This document shows, piece after piece, positions 56,066 to 64,000 of a stretch of 64,000 bases of DNA; positions within the stretch are counted from its first letter, which is position 1; the number at the start of each line of letters is the position of its first letter. Under the pieces are notes generated by a model. The model had not been told where the DNA came from. It did not search any database and worked only from the letters and a program-made list of their open reading frames with translations. The DNA comes from Alentia gelatinosa. Lineage: Eukaryota > Annelida > Polychaeta > Phyllodocida > Polynoidae. The position numbers and the translations under genes were made by a program. The stretch is from the NCBI GenBank assembly GCA_950022655.1, contig OX465584.1, positions 52,186,723-52,250,722 of the forward strand, given 5' to 3'.

Positions 56066-57135
56066 ATATCTACGCTGTTGTACGCATTGTCGCGTTTTAC
56101 TGCGGTCATGTACACATTAGAAATGCGTACACATAAGTTTGTACGTCCGATTTAATTTTGCGTCGCATGATCTCTCTACTTTTTTTCATACATTGCATAT
56201 GGACATGGGTACGTCAAGTACACATAATAATCCTAATGTGCATTCTAACCTGAATGATATTACCGTGCTTCCAGAAGAGTGACTTCTTTAGTTCTTTTCA
56301 GCATTATACTAATGGACACTGTCTAGCAAGGTATAATGAGATGTAATATACAACAGAGGTTTTTACCTGAGTGATTTGATTAGTTATCATGTACTAGAGG
56401 AAATCTAGTCCTCCTCCAAATGGAAAGATATGATTCTTGGAAATGAAAGCTGCTTATTGAAAACAAAGTTTATAATCTTTAAAAGCAATTCTGATACCGC
56501 CTTTTTTCCAAGTTTTGTCCATGTACGCACGTCTATGTTCTTTTACGTTTTATGAAATGTATACGTCGCAAAATGCCACAAATCGCCTAGTTACGTAAAC
56601 GAAAGTCGTAATGCATAAAAGGAATGTGAACAGCACTCGGAAAGTATGCACTGTCAGAATTAGTTTTGAAGATTTTAAACTTTTCTCTACGTATTTGGAA
56701 TGCGTAAACGAGCATCGAAGTCAGTCGAAATGCAAAGAGAAATGTTAAGAGATGTTAAAGAACGTTTAGGAGCATAAAGGAAAGTAAAAGCTATGCAAAC
56801 AGTTTTGTTCACATATAGTTCATAGTAGAAAAGTCAGAATTTACGTGAGTGCGACTGGATTATGTAGTAAGATTGTAAGCGTTTTGATTTACATAGCTAA
56901 TACGCGGAACTCGGGTCTCGGGAACTAAGATAAAATCAGAAATATATTCGTGATTGATCTGGGTCCCCGATTGCCATCTCATTTTGCGCACTTCTGAATA
57001 TTCACTCAGCTATCGCATCGTAAAATTCTTGCGTACTTCAATGGCGTATGGGGACACAGACCAAACAGTCATCAGTTTCTTTCTTAATCTCTCACCACTT
57101 TCATCTCCCTAGCCGCCAATCTCTATCAGCGCCTC
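56066..57135. other. Low-copy AT-rich region
   Basis: No repeat or gene, apart from a gaatattcactcagctatcg catcg segment at 56997-57020 that recalls the family-A loop. Confidence 0.4.
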
Positions 57136-57136
57136 A

Positions 57137-57200
<64 letters not shown>

Positions 57201-57227
57201 ACATATATATATATATATATTAACATA

Positions 57228-57259
<32 letters not shown>

Positions 57260-57270
57260 CATACATATAC
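57136..57270. repeat. (TA)n microsatellite
   Basis: Long TA runs with interspersed ACA; frames here are poly-Ile/Tyr artefacts. Confidence 0.97.
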
Positions 57271-57482
57271 ACATACAATGTATATACATATACACCTATA
57301 GAGCCCATACCAAGTATTCATCTCACCACTCATCCTCTAATGCTCTACTGCTGCCTCTGGTTCTACCATACATATATACATACATATACACATATAAATA
57401 TACATATACACCTATAGAACCCATACCAAGTATTCATCTCACCACCCATTCTCTAATGCTCTACTGCTGCCTCTGGTTCTAT
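57271..57482 (+). repeat. ~117-bp direct duplication beside the TA tract
   Basis: atacacctatagaRcccata, ccaagtattcatctcacca and taatgctctactgctgcctc occur twice (about 57290-57366 and 57407-57482). Confidence 0.9.
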
Positions 57483-57640
57483 CACGACCTGCCCCAGGGG
57501 TTAGGGTTAGACTTGTGGGGGTACATCTCCTACTTAGTCGTCCCGGCAATCAGGTCCCATCCACTTACTGCTATAGCAGAGCCGTGTTTCCCGCAGGTCT
57601 AATCATGGAGCTAAATGGCCGTCTATAGGTGCACTCCGAG
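57483..57640. other. Spacer
   Basis: Nothing recognised. Confidence 0.3.
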
Positions 57641-57644
57641 ACCC

Positions 57645-57760
57645 TGGAGGGCGGAGTGTATGGAGGAGGGACCGGGCGGGCGGGGCGGGGCGGGTGTGTT
57701 ATCCGGCCGGGCGGGCGGGCGGGCGGGGCCGCGGGGTCCGGAGGCCCGTATATATCCGCC
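57645..57760 (+). other. GC-rich island, G-quadruplex-prone
   Basis: Runs of gggcgggcggggcggggcg and a (gggc)n stretch in a CpG-dense segment. May be a promoter island or simply repeat-derived; no adjacent exon seen. Confidence 0.4.
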
Positions 57761-57819
57761 CCGTATACCGTACGTGATGAGGTAAAGTGGCCGAGGATCA
57801 CGAGCACGGTTAGCAGATG

Positions 57820-59130
57820 GAGGTGAGCGTGTGTGAGTGGCTGAGCTCATCTCTAGGTGTGAGCGTGTGTGAGTGGCTGAGCTCATATCTAGGTGGGTGG
57901 TCTGGTGTGAGTGGCTGAGCTCATCTCTAGGTGGGTGGTCTGGTGTGAGAAACTGAGCTCATCTCTAAGGGTGAGGGTGTCGGAGTGGTTGAGCCTATCT
58001 CTAGGTGGGAGCTGGTGTGAGTGGCCGAGCTCATATCTAGGGGTGACCTGGTGTAAATCTCTAGGGGGTGGGTTGGTGTAAGTGGCTGGACTCATCACTA
58101 GGGAGGTGAGCGTGTGTGTGTGTCTGAGCTCATATCTAGGGGTGACCTGGTGTAAGTGGCTGGACTCATCACTAGGGAGGTGAGCGTGTGTGTGTGTCTG
58201 AGCTCATATCTAGGGGTGACCTGGTGTGAGTGGCTGAGCTCATCTCTAGGGGAGTGAGCATGTGTAAGTGGCTGAGCTCATATTTAGGGGTGGGTTGGTG
58301 TAAGTGGTTGAGCTCATTTCTAGGGGTGACATGGTATAAGTGGTTGAGTTCATATCTAGGAGGGTGGTTGTGGCCCCTAAGATTCGAGGTCAACTCTCGA
58401 CTGTATAGCCCTCCCAAGGCCTAGAAAATAGCATGTAAGGAGGTCAGGGTCAAGGTCGGGGTTTGCTGCGAATGCAGTCATTGGCTACTCGGTCTACTCT
58501 ATTCCTTATATGGACTTAAGGTAATGGGACAACTCCATGCTGGTAGCGGTGACCTGGTGTGAGTGGTTGAACTCATCTCTAGAGGTGAGTTGGTGTAAGT
58601 GGCTGGGCTCATCTCTAGGGGGGAGCTGGTGTGAGTGGCTCATCTCTGGGGTGAGCTGGTGTGAGTGGACGAGCTCATATCTAGGGGAGTGAGCGTGTGT
58701 GAGCGGCCGAGCTCATATCTAGGGATGGGTGAGCGTGTGTGGATGGCTGAGCCTATCTCTAGAGGAGAGCTGGTGTGAGTGGCCGAGCTCACATCTAGGG
58801 GGGGGGGCGGGTTGGTGTAAGTGGCTGAGATCATATCTAGGAATGAGCTGGTGTGAGTGGCTCATCTAGGGGTGTGAGCTGGTGTTAGTGCCTGAGGTAA
58901 TCTCTAGGGGTGTGAGCTGGTATGAGTGGCTGAGCTCAGCTCTAGGGGAGTGGGCTGTTGTGAGAATCTCATCTCTCGGGGTGAGCATGTGGGAGTGGTT
59001 GAGCCTATCTCTAGGTGGGAGCTGGTATGAGAGGTTGAACTCATATCTAGGGGAGCTAGGATGTGTGAGAGGTTAAACTCATATCTAGGGGGGACCCTGT
59101 GTGAGTAGCTGTGAGTATCTCATCTCTAGG
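57820..59130. repeat. G/T-rich ~36-40-bp minisatellite
   Basis: Unit GTGTGAGTGGCTGAGCTCAT followed by ATCTAGGGGTGAGC. An unrelated ~130-bp segment (about 58415-58545) interrupts the array. The 284-bp MITE lies just past its right end. Confidence 0.95.
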
Positions 59131-59157
59131 GGTGAGCGTGTGGTGCGGGGAGCGTTA

Positions 59158-59440
59158 AGGCCCGGCGTCCACCTACTACGATGGAATCGTAGACCTCCGG
59201 ATATGGCGCCGATACAAAATGTCAAAATCGGTGCCATATCGGAAAGGTGCAAATTCGTAGACATATGTCTAGACATGCCAATCGACCACGCATTGTATGG
59301 GGTTTTATCGGTGTCTAATCGCAGAAACGTGGTCAACTGCCCCGATATTAGGTAACCTTCCGACGCGATTTTGATTTTTTATCGGGAGGTGCATCGTAGG
59401 GCATATCGGTGCCATATCGTAGTAGGTGGACGCCGGGCCT
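59158..59440 (+). mobile_element. 284-bp MITE, copy 4
   Basis: Full-length, TA-flanked, oriented as 12722-13005. It carries two short differences in the interior. Confidence 0.85.
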
Positions 59441-59550
59441 TACCGGAGAGTGAGACGAGCTTTAAGTACGGTTAAGTCGGCTGATGGCGAACGGGAGCGA
59501 TGTGAGGACGTTATGAGTGGATTGCGGCAATGTGTCAAATAGACCCTAAA

Positions 59551-60065
59551 GCCCCGTTCACACTGTGCGACTGGAGGGCGTGCAACTAGTGGGACCTAGC
59601 TTGAGACAGGACGTTCCACAGTCGAAAGGTATTCTCAAATCTGAGTGTGAACCACTGCCCCTGTGAATAGAAAGCTTGTGACTGGGCGTACCTCAGTACA
59701 CCCAGTCGGCGACTAGAGTACCTAATATCATGTGTAATATTCGAAAATGCTTGAGACTGGGTGTACCTGAGGTACCTCCAGTCTGAGACTCTGCATTCCC
59801 TATATGCCCAGTCTCAGACTAGCGGGAAGCGCGCAGTTCACACTGTTTTGCCACGCTATATGCTCACAGGTACAGTAGAACCCATAGTACGCGCACGCAG
59901 TTTGAGGTTCTACTGTACCTCCAATGTGAGACTGAGTGTACGGAGATACCTCCAGTCTGAGACTGGGCGTACCCAAGACGCCCAGTCTCAGACTAGCGGG
60001 AAGCGCACAGTTCACACTGTGCGTTTTGCTGCAGTACGCGCTCACAGGTAACTCCAGTCTAAGAA
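59551..60065. mobile_element. Element with AGTTCACACTGTGCG ends and internal duplication
   Basis: The left block ccccgttcacactgtgcgac and internal cagttcacactgt blocks recur. A ~175-bp segment (cccagtctcagactagcggg aagcgc..gctcacaggta) is present twice, at about 59808 and 59983. The first copy is interrupted by the 47-bp element at 59871. Confidence 0.6.
59871..59917. mobile_element. 47-bp pogo-like miniature element
   Basis: TA-CAGTAGAACC..GGTTCTACTG-TA. The second copy of the host repeat reads ctcacaggta followed by host sequence, i.e. an unoccupied site with one TA. Confidence 0.6.
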
Positions 60066-60194
60066 TTAATTGGACATAAGAAAATGATTTTTCTGTTAAA
60101 TGTTGAGGATCTTGAAGAGATTCCACTACTGATAGTAATCAGGTCGCCAACACTGATGTAGAGGACAGATCATGAGAAGTTCTCGGAAGGTTGT

Positions 60195-60570
60195 AAATAC
60201 GCAATATTGACTGGTTTCAGATACAAGCGGCTGTATGCACTGACAAGTTATATATACTAGTTTATAAGGAGGTGTATCCTCAAGCCACTCTTGAGTAACT
60301 ATAGATTTCAATGTTCTAGATGTAACTGCACACATTTTTGTTTACTGTGTGTAAAGGTTGATCCCTCTGTATTGGTGCAAAAAAGTTATTAGACTCAAAG
60401 TGTAAGTGTTGATGTCAAGTAGAGTGATCTATCCTCCTACACTGTATAGTTGTACCTTGTACTATAAGAACAAATCATACCGGCGGTTAGCCGATGTTCT
60501 TGCAGGATAAATACCGACACGTAGTAATCTCCGAGCGCATGCGCGGATATTGCTCAGAGTCAGTTTCACA
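60195..60570. mobile_element. Degenerate hairpin-family B element
   Basis: gactggtttcagatacaagc ggctgtatgc (60210-60240) is the outer arm seen at 33.7 kb. gacacgtagtaatctccgag with GAGCGCATGCGCG (60533-60545) is the loop side, separated by ~280 bp of other DNA. Confidence 0.5.
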
Positions 60571-60735
60571 TACGGACTGCATTAGTTCGTATGTGTGTGT
60601 TAGTTATACATATCTAGGTAGTTATATATATCTGGTTTCTAATTAACCTCATTGTATATATAATCATGTGTATAACAAAGTTGTTTCTTGTAATGTAACA
60701 ACACGCGCAGTATAAGTGTAATAAACCTTTTTTAT
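60571..60735. other. Spacer
   Basis: Nothing recognised. Confidence 0.3.
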
Positions 60736-60737
60736 TA

Positions 60738-61030
60738 TCCATCGTATACAAAACCCCAATTGAAAATGTATGGGGACTCAGAAAACCATTGTATAAAACC
60801 TGTCAGATACCATAACTATGGTATACAGATTGAAATCTATGGTATACTGACTCAAAACCATGGTATACGGGAAAAATAACCCCTTTGAGCTAAAGAGCAA
60901 TGAAATAGTCCCAATTGTTATACATCTTAATATGGTCATTACTGGGTTTGGTTCATTCGAAAAGATGGATCATAAATGCAACAAACGATGGCTTTGTTCA
61001 CAAAACCATCGGATATTGCATTGTCTATAT
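60738..61030 (+). mobile_element. Hairpin-family B element, hairpin collapsed
   Basis: The unit from tttattatccatcg to aaagatggatcataaatg (60738-60979) is collinear with 55689-55920. The hairpin is reduced to aacgatggctttgttc and acaaaaccatcgg with no loop. Confidence 0.75.
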
Positions 61031-61400
61031 CCTCCAATTGAGGTTTCATCATTTAATGGTGTATTAACCTGTTGAAGGTAGCACCTTACAGGTAAAAGAG
61101 ATATCAGTGAAGAGCCTCCCCTCGCTCATAATCCCCGCAGACGACAATGGATGACTACATCACGTGATCCCGTCTCGTTACCATGGTGATGAAGGACCTC
61201 TTACCTACTTTGGTATTCATTGCATGAACTCGGAATTTCTTTAACTTCCTCAATTTCTCTAAGGACTTCGCACTGATATAGTTCAAAAAGAGGGGACTTA
61301 CTAGAGAGTCATTATATATCTTTAACGGCGCTATTGCCAGACAAATGCTTGGTGTTATCTTCAACCAGCCAAGCTCTGGTCGTTAACAGCATTGCGTGGT
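61031..61400. other. Low-copy spacer
   Basis: Nothing recognised. Confidence 0.4.
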
Positions 61401-61402
61401 TA

Positions 61403-61851
61403 AAGGCATATCTTACAATGCACAGTGGCGCCCCCCCCCCCCCCCGGTGATTTTCAAATACAGTCAATTACCAATTCAAACTGGTTCATATGACTTCTTC
61501 TAATACAAATGTACTAATTGAGTGATCTATAACTTATTATCGAATTAGACCTAACCTAAATCCAGGTAGATTCGGCCAATTTGCAATTTTTTATCTATAT
61601 TATATGTACTATATTCTGTAAAGTTTTGAGAAAATAGCATGGTTTTACTATGTGAAAATCTAATATTTAGAATGTCTCTATAGTCTATTGTAATATTTTC
61701 TTAATATCGTTCTCTAAATCAAAATCTAGCACGGTGACCCCTAATTTGTTATTTAGATATGCGTTCTACAACACCGGGAGATCACCAAATTCAACTTCCA
61801 GAACATTTACATGGAGTTTACTCTTCAAGGTATAATGTCCGATATGCCTTT
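61403..61851 (-). mobile_element. AT-rich TIR element (AAGGCATATC ends), copy 3
   Basis: aaaggcatatc and gatatgccttt bound ~450 bp, with TA at both outer edges. Reverse-oriented homologue of 10506-11030. A poly-C run (61431-61445) interrupts a GGTGGCGCC..GGTGATTTT block near one end. Confidence 0.7.
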
Positions 61852-62080
61852 ATCAACATTGCCTCGTTGACCGCATTACAGAATCTATTAGACTACATAT
61901 TTCACCACTGATTAAATCGCTTCCATTACCGACAGCAATTATACTAGAGACAGCCGTTAAATGCCATGGGCAGTTAATTTCTCCCTACACAGATTTATAT
62001 AGGCAATCGCTATAGCATGAGTTCCGTAAAAGCCATTTTCCACCGGCCGACTATTCGCCACCGATCTACAGCTGGGTATA
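61852..62080. other. Spacer with a TTTCCACCGGCCGAC end
   Basis: ccattttccaccggccgact at 62035 is related to the ends of 44580-44940. Confidence 0.4.
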
Positions 62081-62092
62081 ACGACACCAGGG

Positions 62093-62140
62093 ACCTGTTT
62101 CAGTAGTTTCGTGACATGTCTGTGACACCATACAGACAGA
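62093..62140 (-). mobile_element. Solo end of GGGACCTGTTTCACTAG family
   Basis: gggacctgtttcagtagttt cgtgacatgtctgtgacacc is the complement of the 35.5-kb end. Confidence 0.6.
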
Positions 62141-62520
62141 TGGGTCGATTTTTCAAAACCTGCATTTTAGGTAAAAAAGTATCTTCCTAGACTATTTCTC
62201 TTAATAATCAGTGTACAGTTGTAATTCTTGCATCAATCGATGCGTCTCAAGACATTCTATCATTCCAACAAAGGGTTTTTCCATATCCGACTGGAATCTA
62301 TAGGTGAAAATTGAGAAAAACCCTTATTTTCTCCTCATTTTCAAGCTCTTTTAAATGCTTGAAGATAAACAGATACTCACAATATATATAGAGGTAACAG
62401 AATCAATAAAAATGGTTCATTAGGTCAACCTTTACCATCAGGGATATGTGAAAAATCATAGAACAAGGTAAGAAAATGAAAATTCCATGAATTTTATATT
62501 TGGACATTTTTTCAATTGAA
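62141..62520. other. AT-rich spacer
   Basis: Nothing recognised. Confidence 0.4.
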
Positions 62521-62524
62521 AAAT

Positions 62525-64000
62525 GTTACGTCCATGACCTCAAGGTTAAAATATATACATCAAGAGGGGAAAAAAATCAAGGTCATGTTTGTCACCTGCA
62601 AATGCTGAGAAATATGTCCTTTTACATTCCTTAAAGTTTGAGCTTAATTGTCCTATGATAAGTGTGTCATATTCAGGATATGGTTACCTAGACTTAAATT
62701 CCAAAAAATAGGGGTCATGGACGTAACAGTCACATAAAACATGATTACAATTCCAGTATTCAATTTTTCAAAACCAAACCTCATTTACATCATGCTATTC
62801 TATGTTGTCCTTAAGCATGATAAAAACAATTGTTCTAATCTTTTTTTTTAACACCTCTGAGGATGCAAATGTGTATTTGTTACGTCCGACACCCCGTTAC
62901 GTCCGACACCCCAATATATGCTAAACAGGAAAGTAATTACTAAAGGCAGGTCATACTGTTTGCATAAAGTATCAAGATGTATACTAGTTAAGTTACATAG
63001 GTGTACAATGAATATTAAATGTTTAATGGAGTTTTCTGTTCCCTGTTTTATCCGTAAGTGTTACGTCCATGACCCCTACACCCAGGTATCAGTTTATGAT
63101 AAAACTGGTCACAAATCATAGGTTAATTCTGGATTTCTATATGAAACATTTTCATATAAGTTTAATCTCATCAGCTCCTGTTATTTCTTGAGGTATTTTT
63201 TAATTTAGTCCCTGCATAAAACCCTTTTTTAATTTGTTACTAAGTGTTACGTCCGATACCCCTTTTAAGGATCAAAAGTTAAGAGATCTCCATACATGGC
63301 TATATCAATTGCATTATAATTTGAGGGACATTTATAAATATTTATGTTTTGTCTATACTAAAGCCTTGTCCCCATGTCCTTAGCTATGTTTTAAACTTAA
63401 AGTACAAGATATTTGGTGGTAAAAAAAATACCTTTGATTTTGGTAATTTTTATACCAAAATGGTTTTTTTCTTGTATTATCTTCTCATAAAATACATTTG
63501 TGAATCTGGTTTATTCTGCATATCTAGGTCTTAACATGACATCAAATAATATTTCCAAAGCAGATAAAATTGCTTCTTCTAGCTGTAAGATGCATTCTCT
63601 TGTGGTACTGTCATTTAAGAAATAAATGTTACGTCCAACACCCCTCTTTTATAAATGAGAGATACTGTTACAAGTACAGGAAAACTAGATAGAACTTGCC
63701 ATATTACAAAGAAGATTTGATAGGTTATACAGAAAGTTAACTGTGATCATTTTGTGTATATGCAGGCAACACATATCTGTCTTTTGATCCATTATAACAT
63801 AGAATGAAGAACAAAAAATAAAGTTTTAGCCAAAACTCAATAATATTTCATAGACACATAAATTCTGGAATTTGATATTCCTATCTGTTGTAGAAATGAT
63901 GTACATATCACATAATAGTAATTTGATAGGTTTTTAAGTTCTGATACTACAAAACATCCTACATGTAATAGACTATGTGTAATATAGTTAGCATGTTACG
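62525..64000. repeat. Phased GTTACGTCCGACACCCC motif region
   Basis: The 17-nt motif (variants GTTACGTCCATGACCCC, GTTACGTCCGATACCCC, GTTACGTCCAACACCCC) lies at 62525, 62711 (minus strand), 62879, 62896, 63060, 63246 and 63628, and starts again at 63995, cut by the window end. Gaps are about 186, 168, 17, 164, 186, 382 and 367 bp, i.e. near multiples of 185. The DNA between is AT-rich and otherwise dissimilar by eye. No coding frame joins the motifs. Confidence 0.8.

Noticed and set aside
57048..57602. 184-codon frame rich in Ile/Tyr
   Set aside because: Mostly translated (TA)n microsatellite plus a direct duplication.

Overview
This window looks like repeat-dense, non-coding nuclear DNA from a metazoan, most likely a marine invertebrate. 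That is inferred from the mix of terminal-inverted-repeat (TIR) elements, a tRNA-headed SINE, a Penelope-like fragment and many minisatellites. The sequence does not fix the phylum. I found no bacterial-style gene organisation, rRNA, intact tRNA or recognisable protein domain. Almost every long reading frame falls in a tandem repeat or a mobile element. The only frame with natural-looking protein composition (38237-38674) is split by an in-frame stop inside a ~0.7-kb insertion.

Layout: 0-8 kb holds GTTGCTCCA-ended elements, a 1.5-kb TIR element filled by a ~90-bp minisatellite (2081-3585), hairpin-bearing modular elements and a Penelope-like insertion with a 13-bp target duplication. 9.3-10.3 kb is a 62-bp tandem array. 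10.5-13.5 kb holds AT-rich TIR elements, a 284-bp MITE and more hairpin elements. 14-24 kb is dominated by G-rich minisatellites (about 41, 20, 43 and 37 bp units) separated by low-copy DNA and a 512-bp TIR element. 24.6-45 kb is a nest of MITEs, modular hairpin elements, pogo-like elements, a SINE family and the decayed ORF.

45.4-54.8 kb is the most striking object: about 9.35 kb bounded by matching TIRs with TA flanks and GACGGA-type subterminal motifs. Its interior is almost wholly tandem repeats (GC-rich 17/18-mers, a GGCA-based higher-order array, an inverted 17-mer array, then a GGTCAGTG-type array). Its terminal motif resembles that of a 284-bp MITE present in four good copies in the same window. 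55-64 kb has more hairpin elements, a TA microsatellite, a G-rich minisatellite and an AT-rich end where a 17-nt motif recurs at roughly 185-bp spacing.

Two dispersed element families share one design: a 120-240 bp TIR unit next to a long hairpin whose arms differ between copies while the loop stays nearly fixed. In the first family the loop tip is usually of the GCGAAGC/GCAAAGC mini-hairpin type, with stem pairs changing together (AGC/GCT or GGC/GCC). These hairpins and the giant satellite-filled element are the best candidates for an undescribed system. No genes work together here in a pathway; the biology visible is that of mobile elements and satellites. All copy counts and unit lengths are by eye.
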